A DNA stretch of 64,000 nucleotides, taken from positions 1-64,000 of the forward strand of contig NZ_VCJS01000029.1 of NCBI RefSeq assembly GCF_005893125.1, read 5' to 3'. Below, piece after piece: positions 1 through 8,276 of the stretch. Below the pieces are notes generated by a model that saw only the letters and a program-made list of their open reading frames with translations, made no database searches and was not told where the DNA came from. How positions within the stretch are numbered: the stretch's first letter is position 1; each line of letters opens with the position of its first letter. Source of the stretch: Nonomuraea basaltis. GTDB taxonomy: Bacteria > Actinomycetota > Actinomycetes > Streptosporangiales > Streptosporangiaceae. The translations under genes were made by a program, and so were the position numbers.

Positions 1-106
1 CTCGATCCCCGTGACCCACGTCCAGAACGTCAGCTCGGCGGCCGTGCAGGACGCGCTGACCAAGCCCGCCGAGCTGACGTTCTGGACGTGGGTCACGGGG
101 ATCGAG
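1..106. repeat. Perfect 41-bp inverted repeat at the window edge
   Basis: Bases 1-41 are the exact reverse complement of bases 66-106, with a 24-base loop (42-65). The right arm encodes the conserved start of the mature solute-binding protein and so is the genuine copy. The left arm replaces what should be the signal peptide. A flawless 41-bp arm beginning exactly at base 1 is typical of a fold-back chimera at a contig end rather than a biological hairpin. Confidence 0.85.
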
Positions 107-1279
107 AAGACCGTCGCCCGCTTCACCGCGAAGTATCCGAACATCAAGGTCAACGTGGTGAACGCGGGGCAGTCCGCGGACCAGTACACCAAGCTGCAGA
201 CCGCGATCAAGGCCGGCTCCGGCGCGCCCGACGTGGCGCAGATCGAATACTTCGCGCTGCCCCAGTTCGCCCTCGCCAAGCAGGTCGTCAACCTGTCCGA
301 GTACGGCGCCGACTCGCTGAAGGACAAGTTCGCCGACTCGGCGTGGGGCCAGGTCGCGATCAACGGCGGCGTCTACGGCATCCCGCAGGACACCGGCCCC
401 ATGGCGATGTTCTACCGCAAGGACATCTTCGACAAGCTGAAGCTCGAGCCGCCGAAAACCTGGGCGGAGTTCGTCGAGACGGCCAAGAAGATCAAGGCCG
501 ACAACGCGGACAACTTCATCACCTCCATCGACCCCGGTGACGCCGGCGGCGTGGACAGCCTGATCTGGCAGGCGGGCGGCGCGCCGTTCAAGACCACGGA
601 CGGGACCTCGGTCGGCGTCACGCTCGACTCCGACCCCGGCGTGAAGCAGTGGGTGAGCACCATGGGCACCCTGCTCGGCGAGAAGCTGGTCGACCCGCAG
701 CCCGGCTGGACCGACGAGTGGTGGAAGGGCATGGACTCCGGCAAGTACGCGGTCTGGCTGACCGGCGCCTGGGCTCCGAACGGCATCATCAACTCCATTC
801 CCAAGACGAAGGGCAAGTGGGCGGTCGCCCCGATGCCGCAGTACGACGCGGCCAAGCCGATGAACGCCGAGAACGGCGGTTCCTCGGTGGCGGTCATCCC
901 GCAGAGCAAGAACATCCCGGCCGCCGTCGCCTTCGCGGAGTGGCTCAACTCCGACCCTGAGGCCGTCAAGTCGCTGAACACCGAGGCCGGGCTGTTCCCC
1001 GCCACGAAGGTGCTGCTCGACGACCCGGCGTTCCGTGACGCGCCGCAGGAGTTCTTCGGCGGCCAGAAGATCAACCAGGTCCTGGGCGACGCCTCGGCCG
1101 CCGTCCGCGCCGACTGGCAGTACCTCCCGTTCCAGGTGTACGCCAACAGCATCTTCAAGGACACCGTGGGCCAGGCCATCGACGGCGGCGGAGACCTGTC
1201 CGCCGCGCTGAAGACCTGGCAGGACCGCATCACCGCCTTCGGCACCGAGCAAGGCTTCACCCTCACCAACGGCGGCTGA
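1..1279 (+). CDS. Extracellular sugar-binding protein of an ABC importer (5' end missing)
   Basis: This is the mature part of a family-1 extracellular solute-binding protein, which captures a sugar outside the membrane for a CUT1-type ABC importer. The conserved N-terminal core ELTFWTWVTG, the EYFALPQF and TGPMAMFYRKDIFDKL segments and the C-terminal helical region are all typical. No signal peptide or lipobox is present. The frame is open to base 1, and its first ~14 codons are translated from a stretch that is the inverted copy of downstream coding sequence, so the apparent GTG at 11 is not a credible start. Trustworthy coding begins near base 66. No permease follows on this strand, so its partners are outside the window or it relies on the importer at 2572-5636. 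A strong hairpin follows the stop. Confidence 0.85.
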   Translation, partial: SIPVTHVQNVSSAAVQDALTKPAELTFWTWVTGIEKTVARFTAKYPNIKVNVVNAGQSADQYTKLQTAIKAGSGAPDVAQIEYFALPQFALAKQVVNLSEYGADSLKDKFADSAWGQVAINGGVYGIPQDTGPMAMFYRKDIFDKLKLEPPKTWAEFVETAKKIKADNADNFITSIDPGDAGGVDSLIWQAGGAPFKTTDGTSVGVTLDSDPGVKQWVSTMGTLLGEKLVDPQPGWTDEWWKGMDSGKYAVWLTGAWAPNGIINSIPKTKGKWAVAPMPQYDAAKPMNAENGGSSVAVIPQSKNIPAAVAFAEWLNSDPEAVKSLNTEAGLFPATKVLLDDPAFRDAPQEFFGGQKINQVLGDASAAVRADWQYLPFQVYANSIFKDTVGQAIDGGGDLSAALKTWQDRITAFGTEQGFTLTNGG

Positions 1280-1292
1280 CCCCCGCACGAAC

Positions 1293-1329
1293 GGCGGCCC
1301 GGCGGGACACACTCCCCCGCCGGGCCGCC
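1293..1329. terminator. Strong GC hairpin terminator after the first binding-protein gene
   Basis: A perfect 14-bp stem (GGCGGCCCGGCGGG paired with its complement at 1316-1329) with a 9-base loop starts 14 bases after the stop at 1279. There is no T-tract, which is usual for actinobacterial terminators. It isolates the first gene from the LacI regulator. Confidence 0.75.
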
Positions 1330-1382
1330 CACGTGTTTCCAGGGCACGGAAGGCGAACTCTGTTGATCGCGTTCGGGAGGGT

Positions 1383-1395
1383 TACAGTCCCTTCG
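1383..1395 (+). promoter_or_regulatory. Putative -10 box of a leaderless LacI transcript
   Basis: A TACAGT hexamer lies six bases before the GTG start of the LacI gene. The nearest purine-rich tract (GGGAGG, 1375-1380) is 14 bases away, too far for a good ribosome binding site. A transcript starting at or next to the GTG would be leaderless. The IclR gene at 52646 has the identical hexamer at the identical distance. Confidence 0.4.
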
Positions 1396-2405
1396 TGTCC
1401 ACCAACAGAAGGCCCCGCGTCACCATCGATGACGTGGCGCGCGCGACGGGGGTGTCCCGCCAGACCGTGTCCCGGGCGATCAACAACAAGACCGAGATCG
1501 ATCCGGAGACCCGGCAGCGGATCCTCGACGTGGCGCGGGCGATGGGTTACCGCCCCAGCCGGTTCGCCCGGGGGCTGGTGCGCCAGCACCTGACCACCGT
1601 CGGCCTCGTGATCGCCGACGTGCTCAACCCGTTCTTCCCGGAGGTGGCGGCGGGCCTGCTGGAGGCCGCCGAACACCGGGGATGGCAGGTCGTGGTCTAC
1701 AGCACGGGCAGCGACCACCGTAAGGAGCTGGAGGTCGTGGACATGCTGTTCGACCAGGTCGACGTGGGCGTGGCCTTCCTGCTGCATCAGGACGCGATCG
1801 TCAAGGCCGCCGCGGCCAACCTGCCGTTCGTCCTGCTCGACAAGGGCGATCGGGCGCCGTCGGTGCCCGGCGTCCGCATCGACTTCGAGTCCGGCGTACG
1901 GCAGGGGCTGGAGTACCTGATCGACCGCGGCCATCGCAGGATCGCGATGATCGACGACCTGACGTACGTCACGGCGCAGGCGCCCGACACCCGCCGCGAC
2001 CTGTATCTCAAGATCATGACGGAACGCGGCCTGCCGGTCGACGCCGGCTGGATCCAGCCCGCGCACAACTCGGTCGAGGGCGGGGGCACGGCGATGGAGC
2101 AGTTGCTGGCGGCGCACCCTGACGTGACGGCGGTGTTCGCCTACAACGACATGATCGCCATCGGAGCACAGCGCCGCGCCGTCCAGCTCGGCCTGCGGGT
2201 GCCCGGCGACTGCGCGTTCCTCGGCTTCGACGGCCTGAGCATCGGCGAGCTGGTGGATCCGCCGCTGACCACGCTCCACCTCGACAAGAGGCGCCTCGGC
2301 GAGATCGCGATCGAGCAGGCGGCGCTGCTGCTGGCCGGGCCCGGCGAGGCCGCCGTCCTGGACGCCGTGATCCGCCCGGAACTCCTCGTGCGCGGCTCCA
2401 CGTGA
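1395..2405 (+). CDS. LacI-family transcriptional regulator
   Basis: A 336-residue LacI/GalR repressor. The N-terminal helix-turn-helix with hinge helix is clear (VTIDDVARATGVSRQTVSRA at about residues 9-28, then the YRPSRFARGL hinge). The rest is a periplasmic-binding-protein-like effector domain, with VGLVIADVLNPFFPEV opening the first lobe and VFAYNDMIAIGA and CAFLGFDG in the second. It lies just upstream of the sugar importer at 2572-5636, whose promoter carries overlapping LacI-type palindromes. The simplest role is sugar-responsive local repressor of that importer. The start is the only GTG before the HTH and has no good Shine-Dalgarno, so the message may be leaderless. The effector sugar cannot be read from sequence. 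Confidence 0.93.
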   Translation: MSTNRRPRVTIDDVARATGVSRQTVSRAINNKTEIDPETRQRILDVARAMGYRPSRFARGLVRQHLTTVGLVIADVLNPFFPEVAAGLLEAAEHRGWQVVVYSTGSDHRKELEVVDMLFDQVDVGVAFLLHQDAIVKAAAANLPFVLLDKGDRAPSVPGVRIDFESGVRQGLEYLIDRGHRRIAMIDDLTYVTAQAPDTRRDLYLKIMTERGLPVDAGWIQPAHNSVEGGGTAMEQLLAAHPDVTAVFAYNDMIAIGAQRRAVQLGLRVPGDCAFLGFDGLSIGELVDPPLTTLHLDKRRLGEIAIEQAALLLAGPGEAAVLDAVIRPELLVRGST

Positions 2406-2441
2406 CCTCTTACCCCGGGCGCACGGTGCGAAGATTCACTC

Positions 2442-2507
2442 TTGACATCATGCCATCGTTGGAGGAATGTCTCCGTGAGCGCTCACGTGAGCGGTAACGG
2501 AGACATC
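2442..2507 (+). promoter_or_regulatory. Sugar-importer promoter with overlapping LacI-type operators
   Basis: A consensus -35 box TTGACA (2442-2447) is followed after 17 bp by GAATGT (2465-2470) as the -10. Immediately downstream are two overlapping perfect palindromes, GTGAGCGCTCAC (2475-2486) and CGCTCACGTGAGCG (2480-2493). They are enclosed in a wider 10-bp dyad, ATGTCTCCGT (2467-2476) and its complement (2497-2506). A palindrome centred on a CG step just after the -10 is the classic LacI/GalR layout, so repression by the adjacent regulator is inferred. Confidence 0.75.
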
Positions 2508-2571
2508 TCCGGCGTGCCTTGAGCGGACCGCCGGCGCCGAAGCCCTCCCCCTCCCCCGGAAGGCCATCCTC

Positions 2572-3864
2572 ATGAGGCACAAGGCTTTGCTGACGGCTCT
2601 CGCCGCCGCCATCGCCCTGACCGCGTGCACTGTCGGCCAGCAGCAGCCCACCAGCCAGACCGGCGGCACAGCCAAGAAGGAGATCAGTTTCCTGGTCTTC
2701 GAGACGCCCAACCTCACGCCACAGGTCTGGGACGCGGCGATCAAGCGAGTGACCGACAAGTACCCGGACATCACGGTCAAGAAGCTCGTTTCGCCGACGG
2801 AGGACCGGGTCTCCTACGCCAAGCAGCTCCTGGCCTCCGGCCAGTTCCCCGACGTGATGGTCGCCGTCTCCCCCGCCGGGTTCGCCGAGAGCGGCGCCAT
2901 GGCGGCCTTCACCCCCGAGGAGCTGAAGGACTTCGTCGCGCCCGGCAACGGCGCCGTCAACGGCAAGGTCTACCAGTTGCCGGCCAACACCCAGACGATC
3001 CCCGTCGTCTACTACAACAAGGACCTCTTCGCCAAGGCCGGGATCGCCGCGCCACCGAAGACGTACGCCGAGCTGCTCGACGCCGCCGCCAAGCTCAAGG
3101 CCAAGGGCATCACCCCCTTCGTCATCGGCGGCGGCAAGGATCCCTTCGCCTCCACGCTGCTGTGGACGGCCACCCTCGCCACGGACCTGTATGCCAAGAC
3201 CCCCGACTGGATGGCCAAGCGGCGCGCGGGAACGGTGAAGTTCAGCGACCCCGACTTCGTCAAGGCCGCCGCCAAGTTCGCGGACCTCGCCGCGAAGGGC
3301 TACATCGACAAGAAGGACATCTCCCGTGACTACGCGGCGACCGAACAGGCCTTCCTCGACGGGAAGGGCGCGATGTACCCGATGGGGAACTGGTTCGCCG
3401 CCGCCGGGGACGACCCCAAGCGCAAGCCCGACTGGGAGATCGGCGCCTTCAACTGGCCCGGCGACGACGGCGCCACGGTCGTGCCCGCCTTCACCGGCGG
3501 CGGCCTGTCGGTGAGCGCCACGGCCAAGCACCTGCCCGAGGCCAAGAAGTTCGCGCTGGCCTACACGTTGGACAAGACGAACCTCGACGACTCCGTACAC
3601 AACGACGGCCTCTATCCGGCGATCAAGGGATATACGCCCCCATCGGACACCGGCACGGTGTTCAAGCTCGGTTACGACCTCTACCAGCAGGGCCTGCGAG
3701 ACGGCAAGATCGTCCAGGCCTTCGGCTGGGAGGCCGGCGACGACGGCCTGCTCCCCGGCGTGGTCGACAAGTGGCGGGCCGGGGCGCAGGACCTCATCAC
3801 GGGCGGCAAGACCGTCGAGCAGGTGACCGCCGCGCTCGACGACGAGTGGTCCAAGGCCTCCTGA
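2572..3864 (+). CDS. Sugar-binding lipoprotein of the LacI-controlled ABC importer
   Basis: A 430-residue extracellular solute-binding protein, first gene of a three-gene CUT1 importer operon. The N-terminus has a basic tip, a hydrophobic core and the lipobox LTAC with the lipidated cysteine at about residue 19, so it is membrane-anchored outside the cell. The mature part shows the family signatures VFETPNLTPQVWDAA, TIPVVYYNKDLFAKAGI and AMYPMGNWF. A GGAAGG ribosome binding site precedes the ATG. The permease gene follows after 3 bp. The sugar is unknown. The ATPase is absent, as is common in actinobacteria where a shared MsiK-type ATPase serves several importers. Confidence 0.92.
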   Translation: MRHKALLTALAAAIALTACTVGQQQPTSQTGGTAKKEISFLVFETPNLTPQVWDAAIKRVTDKYPDITVKKLVSPTEDRVSYAKQLLASGQFPDVMVAVSPAGFAESGAMAAFTPEELKDFVAPGNGAVNGKVYQLPANTQTIPVVYYNKDLFAKAGIAAPPKTYAELLDAAAKLKAKGITPFVIGGGKDPFASTLLWTATLATDLYAKTPDWMAKRRAGTVKFSDPDFVKAAAKFADLAAKGYIDKKDISRDYAATEQAFLDGKGAMYPMGNWFAAAGDDPKRKPDWEIGAFNWPGDDGATVVPAFTGGGLSVSATAKHLPEAKKFALAYTLDKTNLDDSVHNDGLYPAIKGYTPPSDTGTVFKLGYDLYQQGLRDGKIVQAFGWEAGDDGLLPGVVDKWRAGAQDLITGGKTVEQVTAALDDEWSKAS

Positions 3865-3867
3865 TCC

Positions 3868-4809
3868 ATGGCGGTTCACACCCAGACGCCGCCGGCCCGG
3901 ACCACGCCGCGGCCGGCGGGCCGGCCCTTCGGGGCGATGGCGGAGAAGATCAGGACGTTCGCCTTCTTCGGCGCGCCGGGCCTGTTCATCTACGCCTGCT
4001 TCGTGCTCCTCCCCATCATGATCAGCTTCGGATACAGCCTCACCAACCACAACCCGTTCAACCCGCCGACGCGTTTCGTCGGCCTGCGCAACTATCAGGT
4101 GCTCTTCACCGACGCGGAGTTCCTCACCTCGCTGCGGGTCACCACGATCCTCACCGTCATCGTCGTCGTCGTGCCCAACGTGGCGGGGCTCGGCATCGCG
4201 CTCCTGCTGGACCGCAGGAGCTGGTTCTACAACGCGATGCGCACCGTCTTCTTCACCCCGATGGTCCTCAGCTCAGTCGTGGTGAGCATCGTGTGGACCC
4301 GCATGCTGGACGATCAGGGACTGGTCAACCAGGCGCTGCGCGCGCTCGGGATCGCCGACCCGCCGGGCTGGCTCTCCGACCCGCGCATCGCGCTCTACTC
4401 GATCGCGATCATCCTGTCCTGGCAGCTGCTCGGCTTCTGCGTCGTCGTCTACCTCGCCGGGCTCCAAGGGGTGCCCAGGGAGCTCGTCGAGGCCGCGGCG
4501 ATGGACGGCGCAGGCCCCGTACGCCGGTTCCGCTCGGTGACCTGGCCGCTGCTGGCGCCGGCGCTGACCATCAACACGGTGGTCCTGCTGATCTCGGCGT
4601 TCAAGACCTTCGACCACGTGCAAGTGATCACCCACGGCGGCCCGGGAACGGGGACGACCGCGACCATCGCCTACAACGTCCTGCAGACCGGCCTGGTGGC
4701 CAACCGGCAGGGGTACGCGTCGGCGATGGCGATCGTCATGCTCGTCATCATCGCCACCGCCTCCGCCGTCACGCTCAAGATCCTCAACCGGCGGGAGGTC
4801 AGCCTGTGA
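3868..4809 (+). CDS. Sugar ABC transporter permease, MalF type
   Basis: A 313-residue inner-membrane permease of the MalF/LacF family with about six membrane segments, starting at FFGAPGLFIYACFVLLPIMI (about residue 33). The cytoplasmic EAA loop that docks on the ATPase is visible as EAAAMDGAGPVRRF near residue 210. It is preceded by a proline-rich cytoplasmic tail of about 30 residues. The gene starts 3 bp after the binding-protein stop and overlaps the next permease by 4 bp (GTGA), so the three are co-translated. It pairs with the MalG-type protein to form the membrane channel. Confidence 0.93.
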   Translation: MAVHTQTPPARTTPRPAGRPFGAMAEKIRTFAFFGAPGLFIYACFVLLPIMISFGYSLTNHNPFNPPTRFVGLRNYQVLFTDAEFLTSLRVTTILTVIVVVVPNVAGLGIALLLDRRSWFYNAMRTVFFTPMVLSSVVVSIVWTRMLDDQGLVNQALRALGIADPPGWLSDPRIALYSIAIILSWQLLGFCVVVYLAGLQGVPRELVEAAAMDGAGPVRRFRSVTWPLLAPALTINTVVLLISAFKTFDHVQVITHGGPGTGTTATIAYNVLQTGLVANRQGYASAMAIVMLVIIATASAVTLKILNRREVSL

Positions 4810-5636
4810 ACGACTCGCGAGCACCCTGGCTACGCCACGTCACCGCCCTGATCATCAGCGCGTTCTTCGTGGTCCCGCTGTACATGATCCTGGTGAACGT
4901 CGTCAAACAGGGCGAGAAGATCACGCAGGATCCGGCCGGGCTGCCCGTCCCGCCGACGCTGGAGCACCTCACCGGCCTGCTCACCCGCCCGGACAATCTG
5001 TTCTGGGCGAGCCTGACCAACAGCGTGGTCGTCACCACACTGTCGATCATCGTGCTGACCGTACTGTCGGCGATGCTCGCGCACTACCTCGCCCGCTCCC
5101 GGAGCAGGTGGGCGCGCGTGGCCATGCTCCTGCTGCTGTCCGGCCTGATGATCCCGCCACAGGTGATCCTCATGCCGATCACCCAGGTCCTGCAGTTCCT
5201 CGGGCTGATGACGACGGTGCAGGGACTGGTGCTGTTCAACGTCGGCTACTACATCCCGTTCGGGGTGTTCGTGTTCTCCGGCTTCCTGCGCGGCATCCCG
5301 ATCGAACTGGAGGAGGCGGCGGCGATCGACGGCGCCTCGCGGTCGAAGACCTTCTGGCGGGTGGTCTTCCCGCTGCTGCGCCCGGCGACCGCGAGCGTGC
5401 TGATCTTCCTCGGTGTGTGGATCTGGAACGACTTCATCAATCCGCTGGTCATCCTCGGTCCCTCCCAGGGCACCACGATCACCACCGGCATCTACCGGTC
5501 GATCGGCCAGTACCAGGCCGACTTCGGCACCGTGTTCGCGCTGATGTTCCTGGCCACGCTCCCGGTGCTGATCTTCTATCTGTTCCTGCAGAAGCAGTTC
5601 GTCAAGGGGCTCACGGGAGGCGCGACCAAGGGGTGA
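4806..5636 (+). CDS. Sugar ABC transporter permease, MalG type
   Basis: A 276-residue permease of the MalG family with about six membrane segments and the EAA loop EAAAIDGASRSKTFWRV near residue 175. The C-terminus FLQKQFVKGLTGGATKG is the MalG-type ending. I place the start at GTG 4806, which overlaps the stop of the partner permease (GTGA), because the protein then begins just before the first membrane helix (HVTALIISAFFVVPLYMI). The open frame continues far upstream but is not coding there. Last gene of the sugar importer operon. Confidence 0.92.
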   Translation: MNDSRAPWLRHVTALIISAFFVVPLYMILVNVVKQGEKITQDPAGLPVPPTLEHLTGLLTRPDNLFWASLTNSVVVTTLSIIVLTVLSAMLAHYLARSRSRWARVAMLLLLSGLMIPPQVILMPITQVLQFLGLMTTVQGLVLFNVGYYIPFGVFVFSGFLRGIPIELEEAAAIDGASRSKTFWRVVFPLLRPATASVLIFLGVWIWNDFINPLVILGPSQGTTITTGIYRSIGQYQADFGTVFALMFLATLPVLIFYLFLQKQFVKGLTGGATKG

Positions 5637-5777
5637 GGTCATGCGCTGGGCCCATGAACGAGGCGAGCGCGCGGTCGCGATTCCACGGGACGCCGGCTCC
5701 TTCGGCAGGTCAAGCGGCAGGTGAGGGCCGGGCGTAGGAGTCTGCACCGGGGGCAGGGCACGCGGGAGGAGGGTGTC

Positions 5778-7169
5778 ATGGTGTCCTCGCAGAGCGTCTT
5801 CAGACGCAAACCCGTGGAGCAGATCGCCGTCGAGCACGAAGGGGAGCTGTCCCGCACGCTCGGCCTGTGGCAGCTCACCGCCATCGGCGTCGGCGGCATC
5901 ATCGGCGCGGGCATCTTCGCCCTCGCCGGAGCGGTCGCCAACCAGACGGCGGGGCCGGCCGTGCTCGTCTCCTTCCTCATCGCCGGCGTCGCCAGCGCCG
6001 CCGCCGCCTTCTCGTACGCCGAGTTCGCCGGGCTCATCCCGAAGGCCGGGTCCGCCTACACCTACGGCTACGCGGTCCTCGGCGAGATCGTGGGCTGGTT
6101 CATCGGCTGGGACCTGCTGCTGGAGTACACCGCGATCGTCGCGGTCGTGGCCATCGGCATCTCCGGCTACTTCGGCTTCCTCGTCCAGCAGCTCGGCCTC
6201 CAGTTGCCCGCCTGGATGCTCGGCGCGCCCGGCACCGGCGAGGGGCGCGTCGTCGACCTGTTCGCGGTGCTCCTGTGCCTGCTCATCGCCTACCTGCTGA
6301 ACCTCGGTATCAAGAGCGCGGCCAGGTTCGAGACGTTCGTGGTGACGCTCAAGGTCGCCGTGGTGCTGCTGGTGATCGTGGTCGGCTTCTTCTACGTGAG
6401 CACCGCCAACTACACGCCGTTCTTCCCGTTCGGCGTCGGCGGCGCGATCACCGGTGCGGCCACCGTGTTCTTCGCCGTCTTCGGCTACGACGCCATGAGC
6501 ACCGCCGCCGAGGAGTCGAAGGACGCCCAGCGGCACATGCCCAGGGCCATCGTCTACTCGCTGGTCATCTCCATGATCCTGTACGTGCTCGCCACGCTCG
6601 TGCTCACCGGCATGCAGAACTACCGGGAGATCGACCCCGAGAGCGGTTTCTCCTCGGCCTTCGCCTCCGTCGGGCTGTCGGGGCTGGCGACCGTGATCGC
6701 GGCGGGTGCCATCATCGGCATCCTGACCGTCATGTTCACGTTCATGCTCGGCGTGACCCGGGTCTGGTTCTCCATGAGCCGCGACGGGTTGCTGCCCCAA
6801 TGGTTCGCCAAGCTGCACCCGGTACGCCGCGTGCCCTCGCGCGTCACCTGGATCGTGGGCGCCGCCTCGGCGGTGATCGCCGGGTTCCTGCCCATCAGGG
6901 AGGCGGCGGAGCTGACCAACATCGGGATCCTGCTGGCGTTCGTGGTGGTGTGCGTGGCGGTGATCGTGCTGCGCTACCGCCACCCGGAGCTGCCCAGGTC
7001 CTTCCGCACCCCCGGGATGCCCGTGGTGCCGGCGATCGGGGTGGTGTTCTCCCTGTGGCTGATCACGTTCCTGGACCCGACGACGTGGGTGCGGTTCGGC
7101 GTCTGGTTCCTGCTGGGACTGGTCGTCTACTTCGCCTACAGCCGCCGGCACTCGGAGCTCCAGGTGTAG
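5778..7169 (+). CDS. APC-family amino-acid permease
   Basis: A 463-residue secondary transporter of the amino acid-polyamine-organocation superfamily, with about twelve membrane segments. The helix-1 signature GVGGIIGAGIFALAG (about residue 40) is the substrate- and ion-binding unwound stretch typical of cationic amino-acid transporter (CAT/YfnA-like) members. FGYDAMSTAAEESKD in the middle and FRTPGMPVVP near helix 11 are also family hallmarks. The start is the ATG at 5778 with GGAGGAGGG seven bases upstream. An in-frame start at 5721 would add a non-conserved tail. It stands alone, 141 bp after the sugar importer. The substrate is probably an amino acid, but which one is not determinable here. 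Confidence 0.9.
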   Translation: MVSSQSVFRRKPVEQIAVEHEGELSRTLGLWQLTAIGVGGIIGAGIFALAGAVANQTAGPAVLVSFLIAGVASAAAAFSYAEFAGLIPKAGSAYTYGYAVLGEIVGWFIGWDLLLEYTAIVAVVAIGISGYFGFLVQQLGLQLPAWMLGAPGTGEGRVVDLFAVLLCLLIAYLLNLGIKSAARFETFVVTLKVAVVLLVIVVGFFYVSTANYTPFFPFGVGGAITGAATVFFAVFGYDAMSTAAEESKDAQRHMPRAIVYSLVISMILYVLATLVLTGMQNYREIDPESGFSSAFASVGLSGLATVIAAGAIIGILTVMFTFMLGVTRVWFSMSRDGLLPQWFAKLHPVRRVPSRVTWIVGAASAVIAGFLPIREAAELTNIGILLAFVVVCVAVIVLRYRHPELPRSFRTPGMPVVPAIGVVFSLWLITFLDPTTWVRFGVWFLLGLVVYFAYSRRHSELQV

Positions 7170-7181
7170 CAGCCCTCACCA

Positions 7182-7247
7182 GGCCGGCGCCGGCCAGGAT
7201 CCCGTGCGCTGGCTAGGCCGTCTTCGGCCGAGCCGGCGTCTTGCCGG
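7182..7247. terminator. Cluster of short GC hairpins after the amino-acid permease
   Basis: Three dyads follow each other within 66 bases: a 14-bp self-complementary GGCCGGCGCCGGCC (7182-7195), GGCCG-TCTT-CGGCC (7216-7229) and CCGGC-GTCTT-GCCGG (7233-7247). Together they may form the terminator of the permease gene. The remaining ~200 bases up to 7444 contain the promoter region of the next operon. I see no riboswitch-like structure there. Confidence 0.4.
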
Positions 7248-7444
7248 AGGGCGTTCGCCGCCCGCTGTCAACTGTGCGCCCGCATAGAAAGCGCTGGGAC
7301 CGGATCCGGCTGAGCTGGAGGAACGCACTATCACCAACGCCCGCCATGCTCGTGCGCGCCGCGAAACGGCAACTTTACAAGCGGGAAAGGGGAGCGTAGC
7401 CGTACGCGGCGAGCATCTCACCAAATACCTGGTGGGAGCGTTCT

Positions 7445-8233
7445 TTGACTGTGGCGGAAAAGGCGATCGCAGGACTGACGCTGCGCGGCCTGCGCAAGGA
7501 GTTCCAGCTCAGCCGATCGACGGTGACCGCGCTGGACGGGGTCGACCTGGAGATCCCTGGGGGCCACTTCCTGACGTTGCTCGGCCCTTCCGGATGCGGC
7601 AAGTCAACCGTGCTGCGGATCCTGGCGGGCCTCGACAGCCCGACGGACGGGGAGGCGCTGATCCAGGGAGAGACACCCGAGGCGGTACGGAGCGCGCACG
7701 GTGTGGGCATCGCCTTCCAGGACTCGGCGCTGCTGCCCTGGCGCAGCGTCCATGCCAACATCAGACTGCCCCTCGAGGTCGGCGGCATGAAGCCGGCGAA
7801 GGGCCAGATCGAGGAGTTGATCAAACTTGTCGGCCTGGACGGTTTCGAGAAGGCCCGTCCGGCGCAGTTGTCGGGCGGCATGCGCCAGCGTGTCGCCATC
7901 GCTCGGGCCCTCGTCATCGAGCCCAGGATCCTCCTCCTCGACGAGCCGTTCGGCGCGCTGGACGACATGACCCGGCAGCGTCTCAACCTGGAGTTGCTGC
8001 GGATCTGGACCGCCCGAGCCACGACCACGCTGCTGGTCACCCATTCGATCACCGAGGCGGTGTTCCTTTCGGACACGGTCGCGGTGATGACCCCGCGCCC
8101 AGGCAGGATCGCGACCACCGTCGAGATCGATCTGCCCCGCCCCCGCACACCGGAGATGCTGCGGAGCCCCGAATTCCACAAGCTGGAGGATCGCCTCTCG
8201 GAGATCCTCTTCGGCTACGGATCGGCCCTATGA
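7445..8233 (+). CDS. ABC transporter ATPase (nitrate/sulfonate/taurine-type)
   Basis: A 262-residue ATP-binding subunit of the SsuB/TauB/ThiZ class. It has Walker [10 protein letters not shown] (about residues 47-55), the Q-loop [10 protein letters not shown], the signature [15 protein letters not shown], Walker B RILLLDEP and the switch histidine in [11 protein letters not shown]. It energises the fused permease encoded next, 43 bp downstream. The likely start is TTG 7445, six bases after GGTGGGAG; GTG 7451 is the alternative and changes two residues. A small dyad, CACCA-N6-TGGTG (7419-7434), overlaps this ribosome binding site. Confidence 0.9.
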   Translation: MTVAEKAIAGLTLRGLRKEFQLSRSTVTALDGVDLEIPGGHFLTLLGPSGCGKSTVLRILAGLDSPTDGEALIQGETPEAVRSAHGVGIAFQDSALLPWRSVHANIRLPLEVGGMKPAKGQIEELIKLVGLDGFEKARPAQLSGGMRQRVAIARALVIEPRILLLDEPFGALDDMTRQRLNLELLRIWTARATTTLLVTHSITEAVFLSDTVAVMTPRPGRIATTVEIDLPRPRTPEMLRSPEFHKLEDRLSEILFGYGSAL

Positions 8234-8276
8234 CCGCCCCGCGCCGCATGACCACTCCGTGCGGCGGGAGGCCACA

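Noticed and set aside
11..13. GTG at base 11 as the start of the first binding protein
   Set aside because: It lies in the inverted-repeat arm, lacks a signal peptide after it, and the frame is open to base 1.
4830..7151. A 773-codon minus-strand frame opposite the MalG-type and amino-acid permeases
   Set aside because: Gln/His/Asp-rich shadow of two membrane-protein genes with no homology-like motifs.
7262..7444. Possible thiamine (TPP) riboswitch before the NMT1/THI5-type importer
   Set aside because: The conserved CTGAGA and the downstream sensor-arm sequences of the TPP fold are absent; only a weak dyad over the ribosome binding site is visible.
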